From Pseudomonas putida (GTDB taxonomy: Bacteria; Pseudomonadota; Gammaproteobacteria; Pseudomonadales; Pseudomonadaceae), in contig CP124529.1 in assembly GCA_029953615.1 (NCBI GenBank), positions 620,001 through 684,000 on the forward strand: a DNA stretch of 64,000 bases. The letters are read 5' to 3'. The position numbers were made by a program, and so were the translations under genes. Shown piece after piece: positions 37,949 to 47,668 of this stretch (the stretch's first letter is position 1; every line of letters starts with the position of its first letter). Below the pieces are notes generated by a model. That model did not search any database. It saw only the letters and a list, made by a program, of their open reading frames with translations, and had not been told where the DNA came from.

Positions 37949-38878
37949 TCAGTCGCGATAGAGGATGGCCGAACCCCACGACAGGCCTACGCCAAAGCCG
38001 CTGATCGCCACGCGCTTCCAACTGCCGTCGAGCATGTGCTTCTGCAACAGCAACGGCACGCTGGAGGACACTGTATTGCCGGTTTCCAGCATATCCTTGA
38101 CGAACTTCTCCGGATGCTCTTCTTCAAAGCGACGGGCCACGGCATCGACAATCGCCGCACTGCCCTGGTGGATGCAGAACGCATCGATATCCGAAGAGTT
38201 CAGGCCGCTGGCCTCCAGCAGCTCGTGCAGGTGCGCCGGCACCTTGACCAGGGCGAAGTTGAACACCTGGCGGCCGTTCATGAAGAACTTGCCATCGCTC
38301 ACCTTGAGGTGCTCGGCACCGGAACCGTCGGTACCGAAGCGCGCCTGGCCCAGGTTCCAGACCGCGTTTTCACCCATCCAGGTAGCCGTGGCGGCATCAC
38401 CGAACAACATGGTGGTGTTGCGGTCTTCCGGGTCGACGATCTTCGAATACGGGTCGGCGGTGATCAGCAGGCCGTTCTTCAGCCCCGCCGCTTCCATGAA
38501 GCCCTTGATGGCGTACAAGCCGTACACGTAACCGGAGCAGCCCAGCGACACGTCGAACGCCGCCACGCGGGTAGACAGGCCGAGCTTGCTCTGGACGATG
38601 GCGGCGGTGTGCGGCAGGCCTTCTTCGTCACCGTTCTGGGTGACCACGATCAGCGCATCGATCGATTGCGGGTCGAGGTCGGGGTTGCTGGCGAACAGCG
38701 CCTGGGCGGCTTCCACGCACAGGTCGGAGGTTTCCTGCTCGGCGGCCTTGCGTGGCAGGAACGAGGCGCCGATCTTGCCGAACATGAACGCTTCGTCCTT
38801 GCCGAATTTCGCACCCTGGACGTAGTTGTCCAGGCCAGCGGTGGGCACGTAACTCGCGATGCTTTTGATGCCAATCAT
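37949..38878 (-). CDS. Ketoacyl-ACP synthase III-like enzyme in the flagellin locus
   Basis: This 309-residue thiolase-fold condensing enzyme resembles FabH. The Cys-His-Asn triad is complete: C114 (SLGCSGYVYG), H237 (CIHQGSAA) and N268 (ETGNTVSSSVP); the C-terminal GFGVGLSWGS motif is present. FabH homologues condense an acyl-CoA with malonyl-ACP. The position between flgL and fliC is where pseudomonads carry flagellin-glycosylation islands, and the island of P. syringae includes a KAS III gene. No glycosyltransferase is present here. Its substrate is unknown; a role in acylating a flagellin sugar, or in fatty acid or signal synthesis, is inference. Confidence 0.85.
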   Translation of the reverse strand: MIGIKSIASYVPTAGLDNYVQGAKFGKDEAFMFGKIGASFLPRKAAEQETSDLCVEAAQALFASNPDLDPQSIDALIVVTQNGDEEGLPHTAAIVQSKLGLSTRVAAFDVSLGCSGYVYGLYAIKGFMEAAGLKNGLLITADPYSKIVDPEDRNTTMLFGDAATATWMGENAVWNLGQARFGTDGSGAEHLKVSDGKFFMNGRQVFNFALVKVPAHLHELLEASGLNSSDIDAFCIHQGSAAIVDAVARRFEEEHPEKFVKDMLETGNTVSSSVPLLLQKHMLDGSWKRVAISGFGVGLSWGSAILYRD

Positions 38879-39118
38879 TCTGGCTTCCCAATGAAAACAG
38901 CCAAAGACCACCACTCGATGAATTGAGGGCGCCAAATACCGGAACGTCACCGCTGTGGGCTGAAGGCAGTGCTCGCCTGCGCACCGGTAACAAAATGCTG
39001 CAACAGCTGCTGCATAGAATACAGGGAAGATGACCGTTTTGACTCATTGGTCACATTGAAATGCTACGAAAGCCGTGGCGAGGGTGTGCGGACTGGGCGT
39101 TTCGCAGGCAGGAGAAAG
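38879..39118. other. Upstream region of the KAS III gene, no recognised element
   Basis: The 375-bp gap between flgL and the KAS III gene holds a REP doublet at its right end. In the remaining 240 bases I see no sigma-54 or sigma-28 element and no convincing sigma-70 pair. Confidence 0.5.
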
Positions 39119-39236
39119 GCGGGGCCGCTTTGCGCCCCTTCGCGGGCACGCCCGCTCCCACAGGTTTGGCATGAGCTTGAGGCCCATGCAGTTCCTGTGG
39201 GAGCGGGCGCCCGCGAAGGGCTGCAAAGCAGCCCCG
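39119..39236. repeat. Extended REP doublet after flgL
   Basis: Arms reading CGGGGCCGCTTTGCGCCCCT with REP core and GGGCTGCAAAGCAGCCCCGT form a long imperfect palindrome, followed on the plus strand by CTTTTTAAA. It lies 17 bases after the flgL stop and probably folds at the 3' end of the flgF-flgL transcript. Confidence 0.83.
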
Positions 39237-39253
39237 TCTTTTTAAACGGCCGA

Positions 39254-40816
39254 TCAGAGCTTGTTGAACAGGCTCAGCTGCGAAATACGCGAGAAGGCCA
39301 GCTGCGAGGCCTCCAGCATGGCCTGCTGCAGGGTCAGGGTGATGGCCGCCTGAGACATGTCGGTGTTGCCGATGGCGTTCTGGGTGGTCTTGTTGGCCAG
39401 GCCCAGGCTGGTGTTCTCCTGGCGCTGGATCTCCAGCGAGTTGCCACGGGCACCGATCGAACCGCGAGTGATATCAACTTGCTCACGGGCGCTGGCTAGG
39501 TTGGCGATTGCCGACGCCACAGAATCCTTCAAGGCGTTGGCCTGGCCAGTACCGGTCACCGGCGTATCCAGCGCCGCGCGCAACTGGCTGAGGGTTTCCA
39601 GCACGTTCTGGTTCTGGTGGGTGTTGGCCGTGACCGCGAACTGGTCACCCGCCTGCGGCGCGCCAGAGACCTGGTAGGTCACACCAGCCACCGTCAAGGC
39701 CGGCGCAGTGAAGGTGCCCGTGGCCACCGGCTTGCTGTCGGCGGTCATTGGCTGGGCGTAGAACTCGTAGCTGCCCGGCCCGGTAAACTTGATCACCGCA
39801 CCATTGCTGGGGAAAGTGCTGCGATACGCGGCCTGGTCGGTCACGGTGCTGCTGGTGACCTGGGCGCTGGAGGTATTGCCAGCGCTGCGGGTGGTGTTGA
39901 ACGTGTCCGGGCGCGCTGCCAAGGAGAACTCACGCCCCGCCACGGCGGCGTCGGCATCGGCGCCCTCCTCCAGGGTGACGGTGATTTCGAACTCCACGCC
40001 ACGCAAGGCTATGCGGTTGGCGCCTTCGGTCTTGCTGTCGAAGGTACCGTTGGTGGGGGTTTCAGCGGTGACGTCATTGCCATTGGCGTCGGTAATGACG
40101 TACTGGGTCGCGCTGGTGAAGGTCAGCTTGTACGGCTGGCCCGCAGTGAAGCTGTTGTTGTAGCTGCTGCTCGAGGTCAGCAGGCCTGGCGATACCCCGA
40201 CCACGCCATCGTCGGTGGCCGGCACCAGCAGGGTCGACTGGGTGCGGCTCTTGTTGCTGGCCGAATCGAAGATGGTGAAGCCGGTGTCGTTGGTTGCCAG
40301 GTTCAGGGTGTCGGACACCTGCAGGCTCAACTGGGTCTGGTCACCGTGGTAACTGTAGGTGCCATCGGAGTTGCGCACATAGGGTGGCGAGGTGCTCTTG
40401 GAGCCGCCGAACATGTAGTCGCCATTGGCATCGCGTGAGTTGAGCAGGCCGAAAATGTTCGCCTCGATCTCTTTCAGCTCGGTGCTGATGGCCACGCGGT
40501 CGGAGTCGGTAACCCCGGCGCCACCGGCGCGGATTGCCAGTTCACTGGCACGCTGCATGGCATCGTTGATGGTGGCGAGCACGCTCTCTTCCTGCAGCAG
40601 GGCATTGCTCACCGTATTGATGTTGCCGCTGTACTGGTCCAGCAGCGACTGCTGCTGTTGCAGCAGCAACAGGCGCGCGGCGCCGACCGGGTCATCGGCC
40701 GCAGTCTGGATGCGGATACCCGACGTCACCTGATCGTTGGTCTTGTTCATGCTGGAGAAGTTCTTGGAGTAGCTGTTGGCGCTGGACTCATAGAACTGAG
40801 CGGTGGAAATACGCAC
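39254..40816 (-). CDS. flgL: Flagellar hook-filament junction protein FlgL (HAP3)
   Basis: FlgL joins the hook to the filament. The 520-residue protein has a flagellin-like N-terminus (MRISTAQFYESSANSYSKNF, GIRIQTAADDPVGAARLLLL) and C-terminus (DMSQAAITLTLQQAMLEASQ). The long middle region (about 140-440) carries the variable domains. It is the last gene of flgFGHIJKL, starting 13 bases after flgK. Confidence 0.96.
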   Translation of the reverse strand: MRISTAQFYESSANSYSKNFSSMNKTNDQVTSGIRIQTAADDPVGAARLLLLQQQQSLLDQYSGNINTVSNALLQEESVLATINDAMQRASELAIRAGGAGVTDSDRVAISTELKEIEANIFGLLNSRDANGDYMFGGSKSTSPPYVRNSDGTYSYHGDQTQLSLQVSDTLNLATNDTGFTIFDSASNKSRTQSTLLVPATDDGVVGVSPGLLTSSSSYNNSFTAGQPYKLTFTSATQYVITDANGNDVTAETPTNGTFDSKTEGANRIALRGVEFEITVTLEEGADADAAVAGREFSLAARPDTFNTTRSAGNTSSAQVTSSTVTDQAAYRSTFPSNGAVIKFTGPGSYEFYAQPMTADSKPVATGTFTAPALTVAGVTYQVSGAPQAGDQFAVTANTHQNQNVLETLSQLRAALDTPVTGTGQANALKDSVASAIANLASAREQVDITRGSIGARGNSLEIQRQENTSLGLANKTTQNAIGNTDMSQAAITLTLQQAMLEASQLAFSRISQLSLFNKL

Positions 40817-40829
40817 GAGAGTCTACTCC

Positions 40830-42872
40830 TTACAAGGCATTGATCAGGGTGCTGAAGGTTTCTTGCGCCGCCTTGATGATCTGCGACGACGCCGTGTAGT
40901 AATGCTGGAACTTCACCAGGCTGGCCGCCTCGTCATCCAGGTTCACCCCGGACACCGCGCTGCGGCTTTCGGTGGCGGACTTGAGCACCGCCTGGGTCGC
41001 CGTGGTGTCGATGGTGGCCTGGTTGGCCTTGGCCCCAACGCGCTCGACCAGCGAGGCATAGGCCGAAGTGAAGCTGGTACCGCCGCCGGAGCCGGTGTTC
41101 ACTGTAGATTTGGTCTGCAGGCCCAGCAGCGCCGTGGCATTGCGGTTGTCGGCCTTGCCGTCGGCATTGAACGACAGGGTGAAGCTGTCGTTGGCCGCCG
41201 GGCTGCCACCGATGGTGGTCTCGACCGTAAAGGAACGCGGGTTGCCACTGCCATCGAGAATCGGGTTGCCAGCGGCATCGAGCATCGGCACGGCCACCGA
41301 CAGCTTGTTGTCGGTACCTGGCACCACGCTGCCGGTGCCGATCGGGGTTCCCTTGGCATCGTACAGCTTGTAGCCCTGGGAGCCGCCACTGGCTGCGTCG
41401 AACACCACGCGCACCGGCATCGAGTCGCGAATCGATTGCTGGATCAACGCAGTATCGGCGCCACCGTAGATGTCCAGCGACTCGCCCAGGGTCGGCTGGG
41501 TGATGGTGCCAGTACCACTGTTGCCACTACCCGCCGCGGCACTGATCGGCCCGGCGAACGCCAGCTTGTTGGCATCGGTGAGGGTGGTGGTGATGCTGCC
41601 TGCTGCGGCGCGCGTGGGGATCACCTTGAAGCTGTCCCCCGCCGCCAGGCCACCACCATTGAGCGACAGGCTGAAGCCGTCGATCACCGGCGCCGGGTCG
41701 GCGCTGAGGTCGAAGGTGCCCATGTCGGTGCCGTCGGAGCGGCGCACGCTGTACTGGTTGGCGCTGGTGAACTTCACCTCGTAGTCGTACGTGGTGAGCT
41801 TGCCACTGTCGGCAATGGTCACGTCGAGGTTGCCAGAGCCGGAGCTGTTGTTCGACGAGGCCAGGCTGCGCTGAGCAATGGCGGTAGCGCTATTGATGCT
41901 GGAGAACAGCGAGCTGCCGAACTGGCCATTGGCATCCAGGCCCTGGCCCAGCTGGCTGTTGATGCTGTCGGCCACCACCAGGGCGACACGGCCAAGCTCG
42001 TTCATCGACGGCGTCAGCACGTCCTGGCGATAGCGCAACAGGCCACCGATGGCGCCACCGGTAATCACCGAGGTCACGTCGGAACTGAACGACTCGTAGT
42101 TGATGCGCAGGCTGGCCTGGCTCTTGTCGGCAACACCCGGCTGCACCGACAGGGTGTTGGCCTTGTTGCCGGTGACCAGCGACTGGCCACTGCCCAGGTA
42201 GACGTCGTAGTTGCCATCACGCTCCTGCACCGTCACACCAACCAGCTCGTTGAGCTGACGCACGGCTTCGTTGCGCGCATCCAGCAGGCTGTTGGGGGTG
42301 TTGCCGGTGGCACTGGCCGCGGCGATCTGCTTGTTGTACTCGGCGATGCTGCCGCTGAGCTTGTTGACCTGCCCGGCCAGCGTATCGAGCTGGGAGTTGA
42401 TCACCTCGTTCTGCTGGTTCAGCTGGGTAGACACCGCGTTGAAGCGGTTGCTCAAGGTCTGCGCCTGGGTCAGCAGCAGCTGCCGCGAGGCAACATCACC
42501 GGGTTTGGCCGCTGCGGTCTGCAGGGCCGAGAAGAATGCGGTAAGGACCGAGCTGATGCCGGTATCACGGTCGGCCAGCAGCTTGTCGACGCTGGTGATC
42601 TGGTCCTGGAAGGCGACCGAGTCGGCCTGCAGCGAGGTGGCCGTCTGCAGCTGGTTGTCCAGGTAGGCGCTGTAGATGCGGCGCACGTCCGACAGCGTGG
42701 TACCGGTACCCAGGAAGCCCGCGCCGATATTGTGCGACGGGCCCGCGGCCTGGATTGTCTGCTGGCGCGAATAGCCACTGGTTGCGGCGTTGGCGATGTT
42801 GTTACTGGTAACCGACAATGCCGCCTGGCTGGCACTCAGGCCACTCAGGCCGATCGAAATCAGGCTCGACAT
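40830..42872 (-). CDS. flgK: Flagellar hook-filament junction protein FlgK (HAP1)
   Basis: FlgK is the first junction protein laid on the finished hook. The 680-residue protein starts with the rod/hook-family signature (LSASQAALSVTSNNIANAAT, SGYSRQQTIQAAGPS) and ends with the conserved GVNLDDEAASLVKFQHYYTA. A large Ser/Gly/Ala-rich middle domain is present. It lies 12 bases after flgJ; FlgN (54422) is its expected chaperone. Confidence 0.96.
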   Translation of the reverse strand: MSSLISIGLSGLSASQAALSVTSNNIANAATSGYSRQQTIQAAGPSHNIGAGFLGTGTTLSDVRRIYSAYLDNQLQTATSLQADSVAFQDQITSVDKLLADRDTGISSVLTAFFSALQTAAAKPGDVASRQLLLTQAQTLSNRFNAVSTQLNQQNEVINSQLDTLAGQVNKLSGSIAEYNKQIAAASATGNTPNSLLDARNEAVRQLNELVGVTVQERDGNYDVYLGSGQSLVTGNKANTLSVQPGVADKSQASLRINYESFSSDVTSVITGGAIGGLLRYRQDVLTPSMNELGRVALVVADSINSQLGQGLDANGQFGSSLFSSINSATAIAQRSLASSNNSSGSGNLDVTIADSGKLTTYDYEVKFTSANQYSVRRSDGTDMGTFDLSADPAPVIDGFSLSLNGGGLAAGDSFKVIPTRAAAGSITTTLTDANKLAFAGPISAAAGSGNSGTGTITQPTLGESLDIYGGADTALIQQSIRDSMPVRVVFDAASGGSQGYKLYDAKGTPIGTGSVVPGTDNKLSVAVPMLDAAGNPILDGSGNPRSFTVETTIGGSPAANDSFTLSFNADGKADNRNATALLGLQTKSTVNTGSGGGTSFTSAYASLVERVGAKANQATIDTTATQAVLKSATESRSAVSGVNLDDEAASLVKFQHYYTASSQIIKAAQETFSTLINAL

Positions 42873-42884
42873 GATTTAGTCCTT

Positions 42885-44039
42885 TTATAGATTCGTGGTT
42901 CTGCCAGCCATGGCGTATTGCGGGGTTGCTTGCATTTGCCGGGCGATGCTGATGATTTTCTTCGCATAGCCCGGGTCGGTCGCATAACCTGCCTTTTGCA
43001 GCTCTCTTGCAAACTGCTCAGGGTTATCGGCCGAAGCCAGTGCATCTTGATAGCGGGAATTGCTCTGCAACAGGCTTACCAGGTCGTGGAAGCTGTCCTG
43101 GTACGAGTCGTAGCTGCGGAACGCCGCCGTTTCCTTGACGAACTGGCCATCACGGAACTCGCTGGTGATCGCTCGCGCCTGCTCGCCCTGCCAGTTACCG
43201 GTGGCCTTGATGCCGAACAGGTTGTGGCTGCTGCTGCCATCGGTGTTGCGCATGACCGATTTGCCCCAGCCGGTTTCCAGCGCGGCCTGGGCTACCAGGT
43301 AGCGCGGATCGATACCAATGCGTTTGGCGGCCTGTTCGGCCATCGGCAGCATGGTGGCGACGAATTCGTCACTGTCGGCGAACGCCTTGTTCGGTGCCAG
43401 TGGCGGCTGGGCCACGGCGCGGCCGAGGATGCGCAGACCGTTGTCCGGCACGGCGAACGCCTGGGCTACCTGCTGGCCGTCACGGGCCGGTACGGCAGCG
43501 CTGTTGGTACTGGCCGCAGACGGCACGATGCCGGCAAGCAGGCGGTCGGTGAGCTTGCTCGGCAACGCCAGGCGCCGCGCGTTGAGCGCGGCAACGTCGT
43601 TGCGGGCAGATGCCGAATCGGCGGCATGCACCGGCTCGGCCACCTTGTTGCCCCACAACGCCGGGCCACTGCCCTCGGCCCGCGGGAACGGGCTGGTGTT
43701 GATGGATGTGCTGCGACCCTTGGTCAGCTGGCGCACCAGCACGTCCTGCAGGCCGATACCGCCACCTTCGCGGGACATGCTAACGGCCAGCTGCTGGTCG
43801 TACATGTCACGGTACTGCTTCACCGTTTCGGTGTTCATCGGGTTGTCGTCGGCCAGCACGTCGCTGGCCTTGCGCGAGGCCTTGAGCATTTCGCTGATGA
43901 ACAGCGATTCGAACTCCTGGGCTACCTTGCGCACGTTGGCATCGCTGTCGCGGTCGCCATGCTTGAGCGCGCTCAGGCGGTTGAGGTCGGTGTAGGCGCC
44001 GCTGTCGACGCTACTGGAAACCAGGCTTTTGCTGTTCAT
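42885..44039 (-). CDS. flgJ: Flagellar rod-cap muramidase FlgJ
   Basis: FlgJ caps the growing rod and cuts peptidoglycan to let it through. In the 384-residue protein, the N-terminal part is the rod-binding domain (KVAQEFESLFISEMLKASRK, NPMNTETVKQYRDMYDQQLA), 110-215 a linker, and the C-terminal part the glucosaminidase domain with the likely catalytic E255 (AQAALETGWGKSVM). Both domains are present, as usual in gamma-proteobacteria. It follows flgI by 11 bases. Confidence 0.96.
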   Translation of the reverse strand: MNSKSLVSSSVDSGAYTDLNRLSALKHGDRDSDANVRKVAQEFESLFISEMLKASRKASDVLADDNPMNTETVKQYRDMYDQQLAVSMSREGGGIGLQDVLVRQLTKGRSTSINTSPFPRAEGSGPALWGNKVAEPVHAADSASARNDVAALNARRLALPSKLTDRLLAGIVPSAASTNSAAVPARDGQQVAQAFAVPDNGLRILGRAVAQPPLAPNKAFADSDEFVATMLPMAEQAAKRIGIDPRYLVAQAALETGWGKSVMRNTDGSSSHNLFGIKATGNWQGEQARAITSEFRDGQFVKETAAFRSYDSYQDSFHDLVSLLQSNSRYQDALASADNPEQFARELQKAGYATDPGYAKKIISIARQMQATPQYAMAGRTTNL

Positions 44040-44050
44040 CCGCGCCGTCC

Positions 44051-45160
44051 TCAGATCACGATCAGGTCGGCCTGCAAGGCGCCGGCCTGTTTCAGGGCTT
44101 CGAGGATGGCCATCAGGTCGCTGGGCGCTGCGCCCACCTGGTTCACCGCACGGACGATTTCATCCAGGGTGGTGCCCGGGCCAAACTTGAACATCGGCTT
44201 GGCCTCCTGCTCGGCGTTGACCCGCGAGCGCGGTACAACGGCGGTCTGGCCGTTGGAGAACGGCCCCGGCTGGCTGACGATCGGGTCTTCGGTAATGGTC
44301 ACGGTCAGGCTGCCGTGAGTCACCGCGGCCGGCGACACCTTGACGTTCTGGCCGATGACGATGGTGCCGGTACGCGAGTTGATGATGACCTTGGCCACCG
44401 CCTGGCCCGGGTCAATCTCGAGGTTCTCGAGGATCGACAGGTAGTCCACCCGCTGGCTCGGGTCCATCGGCGCAGTAACCCGCACCGAACCGCCGTCCAC
44501 GGCCTGGGCCACGCCTGGGCCGAGCAGGTCGTTGACCTTGTCGACGATGCGCTTGGCGGTGGTGAAGTCGGGGCGGTTCAGGTTCAGGGTCAGGCTGTTG
44601 CCCTGGTTGAAGCCGCTTGGTACTGCACGTTCGACGGTTGCACCACCAGGGATACGACCGGCCGACGGAACGTTGACGGTGATCTTCGAACCATCACGGC
44701 CCTCGGCATCGAAGCCGCCCACCACCAGGTTGCCCTGGGCCACGGCATAGACGTTGCCGTCGATACCTTTGAGCGGGGTCATCAGCAGGCTGCCGCCGCG
44801 CAGGCTCTTGGAGTTACCGATCGAGGACACGGTAATGTCCACCACCTGGCCTGGCTTGGCGAACGCCGGCAGGTCGGCATGCACCGACACGGCCGCGACG
44901 TTTTTCAGCTGCACGTTGCCGGAGCCGGCCGGCACCTTGATGCCGAACTGCGACAGCATGTTGTTGAAGGTTTGCAGGGTAAACGGCGTCTGGGTGGTCT
45001 GGTCACCGGTACCATTGAGCCCCACCACCAGGCCGTAACCGATCAGCTGGTTGGAGCGCACGCCAGAAATGCTGGCAATGTCCTTCAGGCGCTCGGCCTG
45101 GGCGCCGAAGGCACAGGACAGGAGCAGGGTTGCGGCAATCAGCTGCCTCACGTTGAACAT
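44051..45160 (-). CDS. flgI: Flagellar P-ring protein FlgI
   Basis: FlgI forms the periplasmic P-ring bushing. The 369-residue precursor has a Sec signal sequence ([20 protein letters not shown], cleavage after AQA near residue 22), then [20 protein letters not shown], the family hallmark. An ATG two codons upstream is possible; I prefer 45160 because GGA lies at a better distance and the signal sequence starts cleanly. It starts 12 bases after the flgH stop codon. Confidence 0.96.
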   Translation of the reverse strand: MFNVRQLIAATLLLSCAFGAQAERLKDIASISGVRSNQLIGYGLVVGLNGTGDQTTQTPFTLQTFNNMLSQFGIKVPAGSGNVQLKNVAAVSVHADLPAFAKPGQVVDITVSSIGNSKSLRGGSLLMTPLKGIDGNVYAVAQGNLVVGGFDAEGRDGSKITVNVPSAGRIPGGATVERAVPSGFNQGNSLTLNLNRPDFTTAKRIVDKVNDLLGPGVAQAVDGGSVRVTAPMDPSQRVDYLSILENLEIDPGQAVAKVIINSRTGTIVIGQNVKVSPAAVTHGSLTVTITEDPIVSQPGPFSNGQTAVVPRSRVNAEQEAKPMFKFGPGTTLDEIVRAVNQVGAAPSDLMAILEALKQAGALQADLIVI

Positions 45161-45172
45161 GGTCATCCGTAC

Positions 45173-45868
45173 TCAGAAAGGCCAAAGCGGGCTGATGAAG
45201 AAGCGGTCCAGCCACCCGGGCTGGCTGGCATCGGCGAACGAGCCGGTACCGGAATAGGTGATGCGCGCGTCGGCCACACGGGTGGACGGCACGGTGTTGT
45301 CGGTGGCGATGTCGTCGGCGCGGATCATGCCGGCAATGCGCACCAGCTCTTCGCCAGTGTTCAGGGTCAGCCACTTCTCGCCGCGCACGGCGATGATGCC
45401 GTTGGGCAGCACTTCGGCCACGGTCACGGTGATGGAGCCGGTCAGGGTGTTGCCCTGGGTGGCCTTGCTGTCGCCCTTGGTGGCACGCTCGCCGCTGTAG
45501 CCGGCCTCCAGCGACAGGTCACCGCCGCCGAACGGGTTGTTGGTGCTCGGCGTGCTGCCGAACAACGAGGTCAGGCCGATATTGGCGTTGCTGTTCTTCT
45601 GGATCTGCGAGCCGGCGTTCTTGCTGGCCGAGGTGCGCTCGTTGAGGGTGATGGTGATGATGTCACCCACCCGGAACGCCTTGCGGTCGCTGTACAGGTT
45701 CTGCTCGAAACCGGCCTGGTAGATCGAACCGTTGTTGGCCGCTGCCGGCAACGGGGTGCGCGGCAGTACCGGCGCGTAGTACGGGTCGTTGGGCTTGGGC
45801 GTCGGCGCGACGCAACCTGCCAGCAACACCGCCCCCCCCAGGGCGAAAACGGACAACAGACGATTCAT
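45173..45868 (-). CDS. flgH: Flagellar L-ring lipoprotein FlgH
   Basis: FlgH forms the outer membrane L-ring. The 231-residue precursor has a lipobox LLAGC with C19 as the acylated residue. The mature part carries [20 protein letters not shown] and [20 protein letters not shown], as in other L-ring proteins, and ends FFISPLWPF. It follows flgG by 50 bases. Confidence 0.97.
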   Translation of the reverse strand: MNRLLSVFALGGAVLLAGCVAPTPKPNDPYYAPVLPRTPLPAAANNGSIYQAGFEQNLYSDRKAFRVGDIITITLNERTSASKNAGSQIQKNSNANIGLTSLFGSTPSTNNPFGGGDLSLEAGYSGERATKGDSKATQGNTLTGSITVTVAEVLPNGIIAVRGEKWLTLNTGEELVRIAGMIRADDIATDNTVPSTRVADARITYSGTGSFADASQPGWLDRFFISPLWPF

Positions 45869-45918
45869 GACGCTTACCTCACGGGTGCAACAGAGTGACG
45901 GGGTTGGAGCTACCTGCT

Positions 45919-46704
45919 TCAGAGCTGCTGAGTAACGAACGACAGCATCTGGTCAGCGGTGGAAATGACCTTGGAGTTCATCTCATAGGCACGTTGGGTG
46001 GTGATCATGTTCACCAACTCTTCCACGGTGCTGACGTTGGAGTTTTCCAGGGTCTGCTGCAGGGTGGTGCCGAAACCGTTCAGGCCCGGGGTGCCGACTT
46101 GCGGCGCACCACTGGCAGCGGTCTCGAGGAACAGGTTGTCACCGATCGCCTGCAGGCCGGCAGGGTTAATGAAGTCGGCGGTCTGGATGTTGCCGATCAC
46201 CTGTGCAGCCGGGTTGCCGGCGGTGGTGATCGACACGGTGCCGTCCTGGCCGACGGTGAAGGTCTGCGCGTCGTTCGGCACGACGATGGCAGGCTCCAGG
46301 GCATAGCCATTGGCGGTGACGATCTGGCCGTCGGAGTTCAGGTGGAAGGTGCCGTCACGGGTGTACGAAACGGTACCGTCCGGCTGCAGGATCTGGAAGA
46401 AACCACGGCCGTTGACCGCCATGTCCAGCGGGTTCTCGGTGGTTTGCAGGCTGCCGGCGACGAAGCTTTTCTGGGTGCCGACAATACGCACACCGGTACC
46501 GACCTGCAGGCCCGAAGGCAGTTCGCTGTCCTGGGTCGACTGAGCGCCAGGCTGACGCTTGATCTGATAGAGCAGGTCCGCGAATTCGGCGCGATCACGC
46601 TTGAAGCCGGTGGTCGAAACGTTGGCCAGGTTGTTGGAAATGACCGTCAGGTTGGTGTCCTGGGCGGACAGGCCGGTTTTAGCGACCCAAAGAGCCGGAA
46701 GCAT
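45919..46704 (-). CDS. flgG: Flagellar distal rod protein FlgG
   Basis: FlgG builds the distal rod. The 261-residue protein has the axial-family N-terminus ([36 protein letters not shown]), FlgG features such as [19 protein letters not shown], and the C-terminal [20 protein letters not shown]. It lies 47 bases after flgF. Confidence 0.97.
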   Translation of the reverse strand: MLPALWVAKTGLSAQDTNLTVISNNLANVSTTGFKRDRAEFADLLYQIKRQPGAQSTQDSELPSGLQVGTGVRIVGTQKSFVAGSLQTTENPLDMAVNGRGFFQILQPDGTVSYTRDGTFHLNSDGQIVTANGYALEPAIVVPNDAQTFTVGQDGTVSITTAGNPAAQVIGNIQTADFINPAGLQAIGDNLFLETAASGAPQVGTPGLNGFGTTLQQTLENSNVSTVEELVNMITTQRAYEMNSKVISTADQMLSFVTQQL

Positions 46705-46751
46705 GTTGATTCTCCTCGTGCGCCTGTTTTACGGCACCCGTTCAAAAGTGA

Positions 46752-47492
46752 TTAGCCGATTTGCAAAACCCGAGCCATGGCTTCGTCGCCTTCCTTGGCC
46801 GCGTTCATCATCTTGACGTGCAGTTCGAACTGGCGGGACAGCGCCAGCACCGAGGTCATTTCTTCCACGGCATTGACGTTACTGCCCTCCAGGAAACCCG
46901 ACACCACCCGCACATTGACGTCGGCGGCGGCCGGCTGGCCGTCGCGGGTATGGATCAGGCCATCCAGGCCCTTGGTCAGCCCTTGGGTGTCCGGATTGAC
47001 CAGCTTGATGCGGTCGACCTCGGCCATTACCCGCGGGTCTTCACCCATGGAGCGAATGCTGATGGTGCCGTCAGCCCCCACCTCTACCTTCTGCTCCGGC
47101 GGAATGGCAATCGGGCCACCGTTACCGATCACCGGCATGCCGTTGCCGGCACGCAGCACGCCCAAGGCATCGATGTTCAGGCTGCCGGTACGCACATAGG
47201 CTTCGCTGCCGTCGGGTGCCTGCACGGCAATGAACCCCTTTCCGGTCACCGCCACATCCAGGTCACGACCGGTCTCGACCATCGGCCCTTCACTGAAGTC
47301 GGTGGCCGGGCGCTCGGTCATGGCAAAGGCACGCGACGGAAAGCTGTCGCCGAACACCGGCATCGAGCGCGCTTGCTCCAGGTCACGCTGGAAACCGTTG
47401 GTGGAAATGTTCGCCAGGTTGTTGGCGTGGGCCTTCTGCGCCAGCGCGTTCTGGCTGGCGCCGGTCATGGCCACATAAAGCAACTTGTCCAC
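46752..47492 (-). CDS. flgF: Flagellar proximal rod protein FlgF (GTG start)
   Basis: FlgF builds part of the proximal rod. The 246-residue protein begins MDKLLYVAMTGASQNALAQK with a GTG start at 47492 and GGAG five bases upstream; the upstream in-frame ATG has no ribosome site. The axial motif HANNLANISTNGFQRDLEQA and the C-terminal NVNAVEEMTSVLALSRQFEL are present. It is the first gene of flgFGHIJKL, with a sigma-54 promoter about 49 bases upstream. Confidence 0.96.
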   Translation of the reverse strand: MDKLLYVAMTGASQNALAQKAHANNLANISTNGFQRDLEQARSMPVFGDSFPSRAFAMTERPATDFSEGPMVETGRDLDVAVTGKGFIAVQAPDGSEAYVRTGSLNIDALGVLRAGNGMPVIGNGGPIAIPPEQKVEVGADGTISIRSMGEDPRVMAEVDRIKLVNPDTQGLTKGLDGLIHTRDGQPAAADVNVRVVSGFLEGSNVNAVEEMTSVLALSRQFELHVKMMNAAKEGDEAMARVLQIG

Positions 47493-47540
47493 AGTATCTC
47501 CTCTGCGCGTAGCGGCCGCGCTGTCACTGCGCAGGTTCAA

Positions 47541-47557
47541 AGCAATAATCGAACCAA
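47541..47557 (-). promoter_or_regulatory. Sigma-54 promoter of flgFGHIJKL
   Basis: On the minus strand: TTGGTTCGATTATTGCT, GG-N10-GC, full TTGCT -12 box and two changes in the -24 box. The start is expected near 47530. In P. aeruginosa this operon is activated by FleR. Confidence 0.75.
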
Positions 47558-47571
47558 GTCTGAAAGCCCTT

Positions 47572-47596
47572 GATTACGGGGGCTTCAGCGTGGCGA
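47572..47596 (-). terminator. Weak hairpin upstream of the flgF promoter
   Basis: On the minus strand GAAGCCC and GGGCTTTC can pair around an ~11-base loop, ending in TTTC. It lies between the small exported-protein gene and the flgF promoter and may end the upstream transcript. The T-run is short. Confidence 0.3.
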
Positions 47597-47637
47597 TGGG
47601 CAATAAACGTCAGTTTGTCGGCGGATGTTTGCCACTT

Positions 47638-47668
47638 GCGGCAAGGGTTTGCTCAGAAGGTGCGGCAA
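47638..47668. promoter_or_regulatory. Two TGCGGCAAG elements upstream of the flgF promoter
   Basis: GCGGCAA occurs at 47638-47644 and 47662-47668, both within TGCGGCAAG. They lie about 110-140 bases upstream of the predicted flgF start, where a sigma-54 activator would bind. The same core occurs four times upstream of the flgB promoter. The second copy falls inside the small exported-protein gene. Confidence 0.4.

Noticed and set aside
40803..42890. A 695-codon open frame on the plus strand opposite flgK
   Set aside because: Antisense shadow with typical Val/Arg/Gln-rich composition; flgK on the minus strand is complete with family motifs.
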